Assembly: GCA_016704565.1 (NCBI GenBank)
Contig: JADIZV010000001.1
Coordinates: 992,001-1,056,000 of the forward strand
Length of the DNA: 64,000 nt
From: Candidatus Phosphoribacter baldrii
Lineage (GTDB): Bacteria > Actinomycetota > Actinomycetes > Actinomycetales > Dermatophilaceae
Direction: 5' to 3'
Position numbers and translations under genes: made by a program. Positions 20,128 to 28,916 of the stretch are shown in pieces. The notes below the pieces were generated by a model, which was not told where the DNA came from, searched no databases, and saw only the letters and a list, made by a program, of their open reading frames with translations. The first letter of the stretch is position 1. Each line of letters begins with the position of its first letter.

Positions 20128-20145
20128 GGCAACCGGGGGGTTGCC
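20128..20145 (+). terminator. Intrinsic-type hairpin after the oxidoreductase
   Basis: GGCAACC (20128-20134) and GGTTGCC (20139-20145) form a perfect 7-bp stem with a GGGG loop directly after the stop codon. It lacks a U-tract, as is common in high-GC actinobacteria. Confidence 0.5.
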
Positions 20146-20184
20146 GCCCGCGGTCGGAGGTGGGCGGACGGCATACGGGATGGG

Positions 20185-21000
20185 TCAGCGTGCGGCGCGG
20201 ACGGTGAGGATCTGCTCAGCACGCCCGACCGGGCCCGCCTCGTCGTGCAGCGTTGTCGAGGTGAGGCCGACGCCCTCGCGGCCGATGGTGACGAGCGTGT
20301 CGAAGCCGACCCAGCGGCCGGGGCCACCCTGCGGGTCGCGGTAGAGGTGGACGGTCAGGTCGATGTTGGGGAAGAGCCACTCACGCGGGTCGACGCGGAC
20401 GTTCATCCCGTTGGCGGTGTCGGTGAGACCCAGGTATGCCGCGACCGGGTCCACCTCCTCGTCGGCGACGATCACGGTGTCGGTGCGGATCCAGGCGCGC
20501 CCGGTGCCCGGCTGCTTGTCGGGGGTATGCCGCAGCTCGATGCTCGCGATGTAGCCACCGGGCCAGATCTCCGACGGGCGCCACGGCAGGCAGTCGTCGG
20601 GGCTGGGGAGTGGTTGTGGGGTGCCGCCGGCTGCAGCGGTGGTGTCCTGGCGGGACAGGCGCCAGGCAGTGGCCCGGACCACGGGGCGGCCCGCGGTGCT
20701 GGCGGTGGCCTCGACGAGTTCGATCGTGCGGCCGGGGCGGATCGTGCGGACCTCGACGGTGGTGGGGATGGCCGGGATGAGGCCCAGGATCTCGTAGGTC
20801 ATCCGGGCCAGGGCCAGCTCTTCGCGCGGCTCATGCTGGGTGATGGTGTGGGCGAGCAGGCCCGAGACTGGCGCCATGTGCTGCTCGTGTGGGTTCCAGG
20901 CACCTTGGGCGTTGAGGGTCGGCTGGTAGGTGTCGGCGTTCAGTCGGCGGTAGTAGGCGATGTCGTCGGGGACGAGGTCCGGCAGAGAGTCGAAGTCCAC
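20185..21000 (-). CDS. Thioesterase family protein (TesB-like, double hot-dog)
   Basis: 271 residues. YYRRLNADTYQPTLNAQGAWNPHEQH near the N-terminus and VDPREWLFPNIDLTVHLYR toward the C-terminus correspond to the two halves of acyl-CoA thioesterase-like (4HBT_3/TesB) proteins. GTG 21000 follows GGAGG closely. The frame stays open upstream to 21306, but that part is translated 22-bp repeat DNA and is unlikely to be protein. The acyl-CoA substrate is unknown. Confidence 0.8.
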   Translation of the reverse strand: MDFDSLPDLVPDDIAYYRRLNADTYQPTLNAQGAWNPHEQHMAPVSGLLAHTITQHEPREELALARMTYEILGLIPAIPTTVEVRTIRPGRTIELVEATASTAGRPVVRATAWRLSRQDTTAAAGGTPQPLPSPDDCLPWRPSEIWPGGYIASIELRHTPDKQPGTGRAWIRTDTVIVADEEVDPVAAYLGLTDTANGMNVRVDPREWLFPNIDLTVHLYRDPQGGPGRWVGFDTLVTIGREGVGLTSTTLHDEAGPVGRAEQILTVRAAR

Positions 21001-21039
21001 GTCCTCCAACCTAGGGTGCGACCCGGGCGCAGGGGAGCG

Positions 21040-21142
21040 GTGGGTGTTCGGGCGGGGAGGGGTGCGTGTTCGGGCGGGGAGGGGTGCGTGTTCGGGCGGG
21101 GAGGGGTGCGTGTTCGGGCGGGGAGGGGTGGGTGTTCGGGCG
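21040..21142. repeat. 22-bp tandem repeat, about five copies
   Basis: TTCGGG recurs at 21047, 21069, 21091, 21113 and 21135, a strict 22-base period with unit GGTGCGTGTTCGGGCGGGGA plus GG. The copies are nearly identical. The array lies 40 bases upstream of the thioesterase start, in a 434-base stretch (21001-21434) that holds no other gene. Confidence 0.85.
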
Positions 21143-21299
21143 TGCTGCGCTGGTTTCTCGCCCCGGCCGCTCCCTGCTGCTGCGAAAACCTCACTGTGAG
21201 TGGGGTGGGGTGTGGGGGGGGGGGCGGCTCTTCTTCCCCTACCACCTTGGTGGTGTCCTTCGTGTGATGTGTCGTCGTGGTCGCCGACACCGGCCTGGC

Positions 21300-21970
21300 C
21301 CACCATTGTTGGCCTGATCAGAAGCTTGGCCGACCCCTGTTGGGGGGTTGTGCCTCATCACAGTCTTGCCGTTGTGGTGACCCATCCCAGGCCGGTGCCG
21401 ACCATCCAGGTACTACTCCAGGAAGGGAAGCACCATGTCATCCATATTGGCAGGCAAGGTCGAGTTCGTCGTCGGGGTGGACACCCACCGCGACAGCCAC
21501 GTGGCCCGGCGGGGTGACCACCACGCCACCATGCGTCGGGTTACCGCGAACTGCAGGATTTCGCCGATCGGCACGCCCCCGGGGTGTGGGCGATCGAGGG
21601 CACCGGCAGTTACGGCTCGGGCCTGACCACGGCACTGCTGGAACACGGCCAGTGGGTTGTGGAGATCGACCGGCCCACCCGACCAGCCCGCCGTGATCGG
21701 GCCAAGTCCGATGACCTGGACGCCGTCCGGGCAGCCCGTGAAGCACTGGGCCGGGACCACTTGGCCCTGCCCCGAGCCCGCGGTGACCGGGAAGCACTAC
21801 GGGTGCTGACCACTGCACCCTGCCGCCACACTCCAGAACCCACCCAGGCCACACCCAGCACGCCAAGGAACCAGACAACGCTGAAACGGGCCAGCCGGGA
21901 AGTCAACCACACCAGGCCCTTGACACGACATAGAAGCATCACACGCCGAGGAAATCAGGAGATTTAGACG
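21300..21970 (+). mobile_element. Degenerate IS110-family insertion sequence
   Basis: The region contains the start of an IS110-type transposase and a later in-family segment in another frame, followed by sequence with no further transposase similarity. Outer ends were not determined; no clear inverted repeats are visible, which is usual for IS110. Repetitive, gene-poor DNA on its left side supports a tolerant insertion spot. Confidence 0.6.
21435..21967 (+). pseudogene. IS110-family transposase remnant (frameshifted, truncated)
   Basis: Translation from 21435 gives VEFVVGVDTHRDSHVA, the RuvC-like (DEDD) N-terminus of IS110 transposases. The similarity then jumps frame: GYRELQDFADRHAPG leads into VWAIEGTGSYGSGL, EIDRPTRPARRDRAKSDDLDAVRAAR and GDREALRVL, read from about 21543. 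A deletion and frameshift near 21520-21545 separate the two. After about 21810 the C-terminal transposase_20 domain is missing, so the element cannot make an active enzyme. Confidence 0.75.
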
Positions 21971-22051
21971 CCAATTCACCAGAAGTTGTCGGCGTGTGTG
22001 AGGTTTTCGGGGCTCGCCGGCCAAGGGTCAGGCGACCCGACGACCGACGGG

Positions 22052-22921
22052 TCAGCCGACGGAGGTCACCCGAGCGATGATCGCTGCCGCGCACTCCTCG
22101 GGTGCTCGCTCGGGGAGCCAGTGGCCCGCGTCGAGCTCGACCAACTCGTAGTCCGCCAGCACCGCGTGAGCGGTCAGCCGAGTTGCCAGCGGTCCGAGGA
22201 ACGGGTCCCGTCGCCCCCAGACCAGCGTGGCCGGGACCCGGCAGCGGTGCGCCACGCCGGATGACAGCGGCGCAGCCCGATACCAGTTGATCGCTGCGGC
22301 GAGGGCGCCGGGCTCGGCCAGGTGGGCGGCATACCGGGCGGCGTCGGCCTCGGGCAGGCCGCCGCGGCGCAAGATGCCCTCCAGCCGCGGGCCAAGCAGG
22401 CGCTCGGGGAGGTGAGGGAGCTGGAAGGCGGCCATGTACCACGACCGGCGGATCTGGTCGAGGTCGCCCGATCGCAGCGCCTGGTTCAGGGCGACCGGAT
22501 GCGGCGTGGACAGAACGGTCACCGACGCCACCCGATCAGGGTGCCGACCCGCGACCAACCACGCGATCGCACCGCCCCAGTCGTGCCCGACAACGTGGAC
22601 GGCGCCGGCTCCCACGGCGTCCGCCAGGGCCACGACGTCGTCGGCCAACTCGCCCAGCCGGTATGCCGTGCGCTTGCGGGGCCGTGCGCCCGGCGAGTAG
22701 CCGCGCTGGTCGGGTGCAAGGGTGCGCAGGCCGGCTGCGTGCAGCAGCGGCGAGATTCGGTCCCAGGAACTGCGATCGGTCGGGAAGCCGTGCAGCAACA
22801 CGACGACCGGGCCGTCGATCGGACCCGAGTCGGTGACGTCGAAGTCCAGCCCGCCGCGGGTGAAGTTGGTCAGCCGCTGCTGCCGACCCACTGTGCTCGG
22901 TGAACCCAGGCGCTCTGTCAT
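22052..22921 (-). CDS. Alpha/beta hydrolase (epoxide hydrolase / dehalogenase type)
   Basis: 289 residues. HGFPTDRSSW is the oxyanion region, GHDWGGAIAW holds the nucleophile as Asp instead of Ser, and the acid and His lie in WGRRDPF and LDAGHWLPE. An Asp nucleophile is characteristic of epoxide hydrolases and haloalkane/fluoroacetate dehalogenases. The specific substrate is unknown. ATG 22921 lies 8 bases before a region with a long inverted repeat. Confidence 0.87.
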   Translation of the reverse strand: MTERLGSPSTVGRQQRLTNFTRGGLDFDVTDSGPIDGPVVVLLHGFPTDRSSWDRISPLLHAAGLRTLAPDQRGYSPGARPRKRTAYRLGELADDVVALADAVGAGAVHVVGHDWGGAIAWLVAGRHPDRVASVTVLSTPHPVALNQALRSGDLDQIRRSWYMAAFQLPHLPERLLGPRLEGILRRGGLPEADAARYAAHLAEPGALAAAINWYRAAPLSSGVAHRCRVPATLVWGRRDPFLGPLATRLTAHAVLADYELVELDAGHWLPERAPEECAAAIIARVTSVG

Positions 22922-22934
22922 GTGAACACACTGC

Positions 22935-22993
22935 CCGAGATTGACCTTGGGTGCAGGACACGCCGAGTCCAATGGTCGCAACGTCAATCTCGG
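22935..22993. repeat. Nested inverted repeat upstream of the hydrolase gene
   Basis: CCGAGATTGAC (22935-22945) and GTCAATCTCGG (22983-22993) are perfect 11-base arms 37 bases apart. Inside them TTGG can pair with CCAA and GGAC with GTCC, so the whole unit could fold as one long structured hairpin. It may be an operator, a leader RNA or an extragenic repeat. Confidence 0.6.
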
Positions 22994-22997
22994 CGGG

Positions 22998-23093
22998 AGG
23001 GAGTGGGGGGACGGGGGACGGGGGAAGGGGGGCAGGGGAAGGGGGGCAGGGGAAGGGGGGCAGGGGGAGGGGGGAAGGGGGACGGGGGAAGGT
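22998..23093. repeat. G-run tract with GGGGGGCAGGGGAAG-type repeats
   Basis: The plus strand carries about a dozen runs of four to six G separated by A, CA, AA or AC, with the unit GGGGGGCAGGGGAA repeated. It fills the gap between the MFS gene stop and the structured inverted repeat. Such a tract could form G-quadruplexes, and length variation between strains is likely. Confidence 0.75.
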
Positions 23094-23096
23094 GGG

Positions 23097-24386
23097 TCAG
23101 TCGCGGCCGGCCGCGGCGCGAAGCTCGCGTTCGGCGACGGCATACGGGTCGGTGCGGGCGTCGTAGGACCAGAAGTCACGCAGCCACGCCGCCGTTGCCA
23201 GCACGCCCACGACGCACAGCACCCCGCCCGAGGTGACCGACGTGCGCACCGACCAGCGGTCGGCGACCAGCCCGGAGCGTACCTGCCCGCCCAGGGGTCC
23301 GACCGAGTAGGACAGCATCTCGATCCCAGCAAGTCGACCGCGCATCGAGTCGGCAATGGTCTGATGCCAGATGACCCCCCGAAAGACCGCACTCACCATG
23401 TCGGCGCCTCCCGCAATCGCGAAGCACACCAACACGATTGGGACGCTCGTGCTCAGCCCCGCGACGGCAACGGCGGCGCCCCACGCCGCGGCCGAGACGA
23501 CGACCGCCATCCCGTGCCGGTGGACCCGTCCGGTCCATCCCGAGGTCGCGGTGACCAGGAGACTGCCGACGGTCCCCGCCGAGTAGAGCAGTCCCAGGGT
23601 GTGCGGCGACTCCAGCACCTCGGTCGCCAGGGCCGGGAAGAGCACGGTCGGCATCGCGAGGAACATCGCGACGATGTCGACGACGTAGGTGCCGAGCAGA
23701 TCGCGGCGGGACACGGCATACCGGGCGCCTTCGGCGATCGACCGCCAACTGGCCGGGGTCGCTGCCTCGCTCGGCGGGTAGGCCGCCAGCCGCGCGAACA
23801 AGCCAGTCGCGATCACCAACCCCACGACGTCGATAGCGTATGCCGCTGCGGCGCCGACGGATTCGACGAGTATGCCGCCCAGCGCCGGCCCCGCGAGCAG
23901 CCCGACTTGGGCGCCCAGCGAGGACAACGACACGGCAGCCGGAAGCTCGTCATGGCCGACCGTGCGGGGGATCAGCGCCTCGCGGCTCGGTCGTTGCAGC
24001 GCGCCGGCCGCCGAGAGCACCGCCCCCACGGCATAGATCACCCAGGCTCGAGGCTCGGGCAACCAAGCGTTGAGCATCAACACGGCGGTGAGGACGACCT
24101 GCGCCACCCCGGTCCACACCAGCATGAGCCGTCGATCGACATGGTCGGCGAGCGCCCCACCCCACAGCCCGAACGCCACCAGCGGCACAAGCTCGACGAC
24201 CCCGAGCAGGCCCACCGCGAGGTTGGATCCGGTGAGGTGATAGAGCTGCCACGGCAACGCGACGTAGGACACCATCCCGCCGAGATAGAACACCGTCCCG
24301 GCGAGGAAGAGCCGCCGGAAGTCGGGCGAGGTCCGCAGCGGGGTCGTGTCCACGCGCAAGGCGCGCAGACGGTCGCGGACGGTCAC
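23097..24386 (-). CDS. MFS transporter (EntS/MFS_3-like exporter)
   Basis: 429 residues with about twelve hydrophobic segments. The typical MFS loop after helix 2 is GGALADHVDRRLML, and RPSREALIPRTV lies in the central part, as in EntS-like and macrolide-efflux-like exporters. GTG 24386 begins TVRDRLRALRV. Substrates are unknown. A siderophore or drug is usual for the family, but no biosynthesis genes are adjacent. Confidence 0.83.
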   Translation of the reverse strand: MTVRDRLRALRVDTTPLRTSPDFRRLFLAGTVFYLGGMVSYVALPWQLYHLTGSNLAVGLLGVVELVPLVAFGLWGGALADHVDRRLMLVWTGVAQVVLTAVLMLNAWLPEPRAWVIYAVGAVLSAAGALQRPSREALIPRTVGHDELPAAVSLSSLGAQVGLLAGPALGGILVESVGAAAAYAIDVVGLVIATGLFARLAAYPPSEAATPASWRSIAEGARYAVSRRDLLGTYVVDIVAMFLAMPTVLFPALATEVLESPHTLGLLYSAGTVGSLLVTATSGWTGRVHRHGMAVVVSAAAWGAAVAVAGLSTSVPIVLVCFAIAGGADMVSAVFRGVIWHQTIADSMRGRLAGIEMLSYSVGPLGGQVRSGLVADRWSVRTSVTSGGVLCVVGVLATAAWLRDFWSYDARTDPYAVAERELRAAAGRD

Positions 24387-24444
24387 CCGCGCGAGTCTGC
24401 CGCAGATCCCGTATGCCGCGCGCCGGAGTTTCGCGGCAGCCGTC

Positions 24445-24500
24445 GGTGGCTGGACGGTGGGCGGACGGTGGGCGGGCGGTGGCTGGACGGTGGGCGGGCG
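24445..24500. repeat. 33-bp imperfect tandem repeat ending in a TATGCCG-class motif
   Basis: GGTGGCTGGACGGTGGGCGG appears at 24445 and again at 24478, a 33-base period, and the second copy runs into GCGGGCGGCATAC. It lies between the divergent MFS and dienelactone hydrolase starts, so it occupies their promoter region. Confidence 0.65.
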
Positions 24501-24515
24501 GCATACTGGGCGGCC

Positions 24516-25211
24516 ATGAGCACACGCGTCGTGGTCCCGATCGCCGACGGCGAAATCCCCGGCATCCTCTGGCTCCCGGCGAGCGGGTCAGGGCCGGGGA
24601 TCGTCCTCGTCCAGGAGATCTTCGGGCTCTCGCCCTACATCCATCGGCGGGCGGCGGATCTCGCGGCCCTGGGCTATGTCGTGCTTGCGCCGCAGGTGTT
24701 CTGGCGTCTGGGGGCCGAGTCGGTGCCCGATGGGCCCGGGATGCTCCAGGAGGGCATCGAGTTGGTCAGCGGGATCGACTGGCCGGCCGCGGTCGGCGAC
24801 GTCATCGCGGCGGTGGGCTGGCTGCGCGGTCGGCCCGAGGTGCATGGCGGGGTCGGGCTCGTCGGCTTCTGCTTCGGTGGCGGGTTGGCCTATCACGTCG
24901 CTGCCGAGACCCAGGTCGAAGCGCTGGTCAGCTACTACGGGTCGGCGCTGCCCGGGCTGGTCGACACCATCCCGCCGGTGCAGGCACCGAGCCTGCACCA
25001 CTTCGGGGCGGCCGATTCGTTCATCGACGCAGCAGCGGTCGAGCGGATCCGCGCCATCGTGGGTCAGGCGCCGGCGTGCGAGTTCCACGTCTATCCGGGT
25101 GCGGACCACGCGTTCGACAACCCCGACTTCGTGCTTTATCACGCCGAGGCGTCGGCGCAGGCCTGGGACCGGACCGTCGAGTTCCTCGGGCGAATCCTCC
25201 CGGTCGGCTGA
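24516..25211 (+). CDS. Dienelactone hydrolase family protein
   Basis: 231 residues of the DLH alpha/beta-hydrolase family. The N-terminal LVQEIFGL supplies the family Glu, GFCFGGG holds the Cys nucleophile and YPGADHAFDNP the catalytic His. Dienelactone hydrolases cleave cyclic lactones in chloro-aromatic breakdown; the substrate here is not shown by context. ATG 24516 is separated by 129 bases from the divergent MFS gene. Confidence 0.87.
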   Translation: MSTRVVVPIADGEIPGILWLPASGSGPGIVLVQEIFGLSPYIHRRAADLAALGYVVLAPQVFWRLGAESVPDGPGMLQEGIELVSGIDWPAAVGDVIAAVGWLRGRPEVHGGVGLVGFCFGGGLAYHVAAETQVEALVSYYGSALPGLVDTIPPVQAPSLHHFGAADSFIDAAAVERIRAIVGQAPACEFHVYPGADHAFDNPDFVLYHAEASAQAWDRTVEFLGRILPVG

Positions 25212-25217
25212 ATCTCC

Positions 25218-25940
25218 TTGTCGCACGTGGAGATCGACGACGCGAGCGATGCCGCGCCGTGCGTCAACGAGTTCGGGCAGCCGGTCGGTGCACCCGTCGA
25301 TTGGCTGGCCGCAGCCCAACCCAGTCCGGTGACCCTCGTCGGCCACTGGTGCCGCGTCGTCCCGCTCGAGCTCGCCCACGTCCCCGACCTGTATGCCGCC
25401 CTCGCCCCCGGTCCGCCCAGCCAGTGGACCTATCTCACCTTCGGTCCGTGCGGGAGTGAAGGTGAGCTGCGCGAGGTGGTGTCGGGCTATCTCGCCAACC
25501 CTGGGTTCGTGCCTTTCGCGATCCTCGACGCGGCGGGCGTCGCCCGGGGGATCGCGGCATACCTGAGGATCGACCCGGCCGTCGGCACCCTGGAAGTCGG
25601 TGGCATCCTCCTCGGCGAGGGCCTGCGGCGCACGGCGGCGGCCACGGAGGCGATGTGGTTGCTGGCGCGGAACGCCTTCGAGCAGTTGGGTTTTCGACGC
25701 TACGAGTGGAAATGCGACGCGCTCAACGCCCCCAGCCGGTATGCCGCCGAACGGCTCGGTTTCCGCTTCGAAGGGGTGTGGCGTCAGGCCACCGTTTACA
25801 AGGGTCGCAACCGGGACACGGCGTGGTTCGCGATGACCGACGCCGATTGGCCGACGGTGAGCGCTGCCATCCAGGCCTGGCTTGACCCGGCCACTTTTGA
25901 CGAGTCCGGCATCCAACGCCGTCCTCTGCGCGTGAGCTAG
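25218..25940 (+). CDS. GNAT-family N-acetyltransferase (RimJ/RimL-like)
   Basis: 240 residues. VTLVGHWCRVVPLELAHVPDLYAAL and GGILLGEGLRRTAAATEAMWLLA are the family strand and acetyl-CoA-binding regions; YEWKCDALNAPSRYAAERLGFRFEG is typical of RimJ/RimL-like protein or small-molecule acetyltransferases. The likely start is TTG 25218, 6 bases after the hydrolase stop, with GTG 25227 as an alternative, so it is probably cotranscribed with that gene. Confidence 0.83.
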   Translation: MSHVEIDDASDAAPCVNEFGQPVGAPVDWLAAAQPSPVTLVGHWCRVVPLELAHVPDLYAALAPGPPSQWTYLTFGPCGSEGELREVVSGYLANPGFVPFAILDAAGVARGIAAYLRIDPAVGTLEVGGILLGEGLRRTAAATEAMWLLARNAFEQLGFRRYEWKCDALNAPSRYAAERLGFRFEGVWRQATVYKGRNRDTAWFAMTDADWPTVSAAIQAWLDPATFDESGIQRRPLRVS

Positions 25941-25948
25941 AGGGTCGA

Positions 25949-26800
25949 TCAGCCGAGGTCGGCTGACAGGTCGGCTTCGATGGCGCGGGCGGCCACCGCC
26001 AAGGCTCCCGTGATCCGGGGGAGGTCGGTGGCGGCATACCGGGCACTGGGCATGGAGATCGAGACCGCGGCGACAGCGGCGCCCGACTCGTCACGGACGG
26101 CGCGGCCCACGGCGGTGACGCCCTTCTCGGAGGTCTCGCGGTTGACGGCATACCCCCTGCTCTTGACCCGCCGCAGCTCCGCCCGCAGCCAGCGCAGGTC
26201 CGGTCCGCCCACCGAGCCGGCACCGCCCCCCGAGCCGGCATTGCCCACCGACCCTGCGTCGACACCGCCCCCGCCCGGCCCGGCGGCATACAGGGCGTCG
26301 ACCTCGGCCTCGCCCGCCTCAGCGAGCAGCACGAGCCCACCCGTGACCAGGTGCGCCGGGAAGACCATCCCCTCGCGCTGCTCGACCCGCAGCGCCTGGG
26401 TGGACTCGGCCGAGGCGATGAAGCGCACCCGGTCGCCGGTGCGGATCATCAGATTGGCCGACTCGCCGAGCACGGCGACCAGCCCCTCCAGGTGCGGCAG
26501 CGAGACCGCCCGCAGCCGAGCCGTCAGCGACCGCGAGTGGGTGGCCAGCTCCAGCACCGGCCCTGCGTGGTAACGCCGGTCTGCCCCCTGCACCGCAAAA
26601 TCCCGATAGACGAGCATCGCCAGCACCCGGTGCGCGGTCGAGCGCGCCACCCCGAGCCGGTCGGCGGCCTCACTCACGGTGAGTGCGCCCTCCAACTGCA
26701 ACATCGCCGCGAGCCGCAGCGCGTGGTCGACGCTGTCGATGGCGTATGCCGGTCGCGTCTTGGCCGTGCGCGCGGTCGCCGGCCGGCTCCTGTCCACCAC
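25949..26800 (-). CDS. IclR-family regulator of the gentisate operon
   Basis: 283 residues. The winged helix is AIDSVDHALRLAAMLQLEG plus LTVSEAADRLGVARSTAHRVLAML. The C-terminal effector domain contains FVE-like elements (ESANLMIRTGDRVRFIASAES). A Gly-rich insert of about 28 residues (GPGGGGVDAGSVGNAGSGGG and on) breaks the effector domain near residue 175, which is unusual. It is divergent from the gentisate dioxygenase gene, so it most likely controls that operon in response to an aromatic intermediate. Confidence 0.87.
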   Translation of the reverse strand: MVDRSRPATARTAKTRPAYAIDSVDHALRLAAMLQLEGALTVSEAADRLGVARSTAHRVLAMLVYRDFAVQGADRRYHAGPVLELATHSRSLTARLRAVSLPHLEGLVAVLGESANLMIRTGDRVRFIASAESTQALRVEQREGMVFPAHLVTGGLVLLAEAGEAEVDALYAAGPGGGGVDAGSVGNAGSGGGAGSVGGPDLRWLRAELRRVKSRGYAVNRETSEKGVTAVGRAVRDESGAAVAAVSISMPSARYAATDLPRITGALAVAARAIEADLSADLG

Positions 26801-26840
26801 GGGACGAGTCTCCTGTCCGGGTCGGTCCCTGCGGGAGGGA

Positions 26841-26855
26841 TTCTGACAGACAGAA
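26841..26855. promoter_or_regulatory. Candidate IclR operator in the divergent gentisate promoter
   Basis: TTCTGACAGACAGAA is a perfect 5-base inverted repeat (TTCTG / CAGAA) around ACAGA, lying between the IclR start (26800) and the dioxygenase start (26926). IclR regulators bind short palindromes in such gaps. The assignment is inference. Confidence 0.5.
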
Positions 26856-26925
26856 CTATCTATTCCCCAGAGCGCAACGACGCGACGATGGGCCGAGGCC
26901 GTCAGAGAGGATCCCAGGAGCGCTC

Positions 26926-28074
26926 ATGAACCAGCCACCGGTCATCTCCCCCGTCCACCTCAGCATGGGCACGAGTGCCAATGAGCCCGAGCCGTCACCG
27001 GAGCTCGCCGACCTCTACCGGGGCTTCGAGAAGGAACTGCTCGTCCCGCTGTGGACCGAGATCGGCGACCTCATGCCGCACACGCCCAAGTCCAAAGCCC
27101 AACCGCACCTGTGGGAGTGGAGCAAGCTGCTCGAGCTGGCCGGACTGGCCGGCAACCTGGTCCCGGTCGGCCGTGGCGGGGAGCGCCGGGCGATCGCGCT
27201 GGCCAACCCGAGCCTCGGCGGCCGCCCCTATGCGACCCCCACCCTCTGGGCCGCGATCCAATACCTCATGCCGGGCGAGGACGCGCCCGAGCACCGCCAC
27301 ACCCAGAACGCCTTCCGTTTCGTCGTCGAGGGCACCGGCGTGTGGACCGTCGTTGAGCGCGACCCGATCCCGATGAATCGCGGCGACTTCCTGCCGCAAT
27401 TCGCCTGGAACTGGCACGCCCATCACAACGCCGCCGACCAGCCGATGGCCTGGATCGACGGGCTGGACATCCCCTTCCAGCACTACGTCGAGAGCACGTT
27501 CTTCGACTTCGGCCGCGACCAGATCACCGAGGCCGAGCACGCGACGCCCGATCGCTCGCGCTCGCAGCGCCTCTGGGGTCACCCGGGCATCGCGCCGCTC
27601 TCGCAGCTCGGCCCGACCCCCGGCTCGCCGCTGCTGTGCTACCGCTGGGTCGACACCGACGCGGCCCTCACCGACCAGCTCGAGCTGGAGCGCGAGGGGT
27701 ATGCCGCGACGCTCGAACCCGGCCACGCCGCCATCCGCTTCCTCAACCCGAGCAACGCCTCCGACGTCACTCAGACGATCCGCACGCAGTTCCACCGGAT
27801 CACCTCCGGCACCGAGACAGCCCCACGCCGCCAGACCGGTTCGTCGGTCTATCAGGTCTTCGACGGCTCGGGCCGGGTGACCGTCGGCGACTTCTCCTGG
27901 ACCGTGGGGCGCGGTGACATGTTCGTCGTGCCGTCGTGGTTCCCGCTGTCGATCCGCTCCGAGGCCTCGCCGTCGGACTCCGACTCCGGCGCGCTCGATC
28001 TCTTCGAGTTCGGCGACGCACCCATCTTCGAGAAGCTCAACCTCGCCCGCACCCTCGTGGAGGACAACCGATGA
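26926..28074 (+). CDS. Gentisate 1,2-dioxygenase
   Basis: 382 residues of the bicupin ring-cleaving dioxygenases, which open gentisate to maleylpyruvate with Fe(II). The metal-binding cupin motif is EHRHTQNAFRFVVEG (around residue 120), with the second His set in WNWHAHHN. The related salicylate or 1-hydroxy-2-naphthoate dioxygenases share the fold, but the neighbours (maleylpyruvate isomerase, fumarylpyruvate hydrolase, 3-hydroxybenzoate hydroxylase) fix the pathway. AGGAG precedes ATG 26926. It is first of four genes. Confidence 0.92.
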   Translation: MNQPPVISPVHLSMGTSANEPEPSPELADLYRGFEKELLVPLWTEIGDLMPHTPKSKAQPHLWEWSKLLELAGLAGNLVPVGRGGERRAIALANPSLGGRPYATPTLWAAIQYLMPGEDAPEHRHTQNAFRFVVEGTGVWTVVERDPIPMNRGDFLPQFAWNWHAHHNAADQPMAWIDGLDIPFQHYVESTFFDFGRDQITEAEHATPDRSRSQRLWGHPGIAPLSQLGPTPGSPLLCYRWVDTDAALTDQLELEREGYAATLEPGHAAIRFLNPSNASDVTQTIRTQFHRITSGTETAPRRQTGSSVYQVFDGSGRVTVGDFSWTVGRGDMFVVPSWFPLSIRSEASPSDSDSGALDLFEFGDAPIFEKLNLARTLVEDNR

Positions 28075-28916
28075 AGCTCGCGACCATCCGCCTGGCCGAC
28101 GGTCACACTGCCGCCGTCCGCGTCGACGGGGACACGCTCGTCCACCTCGGCGCGACCGATGTCGGCGCGCTGCTCGCCCAACCCGAGTGGCGCTCACGGG
28201 CCGAGGCGGTCACCGGCACGACGTCGTATGCCGCCGCTGACGCCACCTTCGCGACGCTCGTCCCGGCGCCCTCCAAGGTCGTCTGTGTGGGCCTCAACTA
28301 CAAGACCCACATCCAGGAGATGGGCCGGGACCTACCCGAATACCCCACGCTCTTCTCGAAATTCGCCGACTGCCTCATCGGCCCGACCGACGACATCCAG
28401 CGCCCGGCCGAGACGACCGAGTTCGACTGGGAGGTCGAGCTGGCCGTCGTCATCGGCGCCACGGTCCGCCGAGCGACGACCGAGCAAGCCGAGGCCGCGA
28501 TCGCCGGGTTCACCGTCCTCAACGACATCACCTGCCGCGACTGGCAGTTCCGCACGCGCGAATGGCTGCAGGGCAAGAACTGGGACTCTTCGACGCCGGT
28601 CGGCCCCTACCTCGTCACCCCCGACGAGCTGCCCGGCGGCGTCCGCCCCGCGGTCGCGGTCCGCTGCGAGGTCGACGGCGAGGTCGTCCAGTCCGACACC
28701 ACGGGCGACCTGCTCTTCGACCCGGTGCACCTCGTCGAATACGTCTCGACGATGGTCCGGCTCAACCCCGGCGACATCATCGCGACCGGCACCCCCGGCG
28801 GGGTCGGGCACGCCCGCAAGCCCCCGCGCTACCTGACCGGCGGCGAGGTGATCGTCACCGAGATCGAGGGCGTCGGTCGGCTGGTCAACCGGGTGGTCAA
28901 CGAGGTCGCATCCTGA
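28071..28916 (+). CDS. Fumarylpyruvate hydrolase (FAH family)
   Basis: 281 residues. VCVGLNYKTHIQEMG and the acidic metal site of the FAH fold (DWEVELAVVIG, NDITCRDWQ) are seen. This hydrolase splits fumarylpyruvate into fumarate and pyruvate, the last step of gentisate breakdown. ATG 28071 overlaps the dioxygenase stop by 4 bases (ATGA), so the two are translationally coupled. Confidence 0.9.
   Translation: MKLATIRLADGHTAAVRVDGDTLVHLGATDVGALLAQPEWRSRAEAVTGTTSYAAADATFATLVPAPSKVVCVGLNYKTHIQEMGRDLPEYPTLFSKFADCLIGPTDDIQRPAETTEFDWEVELAVVIGATVRRATTEQAEAAIAGFTVLNDITCRDWQFRTREWLQGKNWDSSTPVGPYLVTPDELPGGVRPAVAVRCEVDGEVVQSDTTGDLLFDPVHLVEYVSTMVRLNPGDIIATGTPGGVGHARKPPRYLTGGEVIVTEIEGVGRLVNRVVNEVAS

Noticed and set aside
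21040..21142. CRISPR array
   Set aside because: The 22-base units are contiguous and identical with no unique spacers, so it is a tandem repeat.
20185..21306. Longer thioesterase starting at 21306
   Set aside because: The extra N-terminus is a translation of the 22-bp repeat, while GTG 21000 has a strong ribosome site and matches family length.
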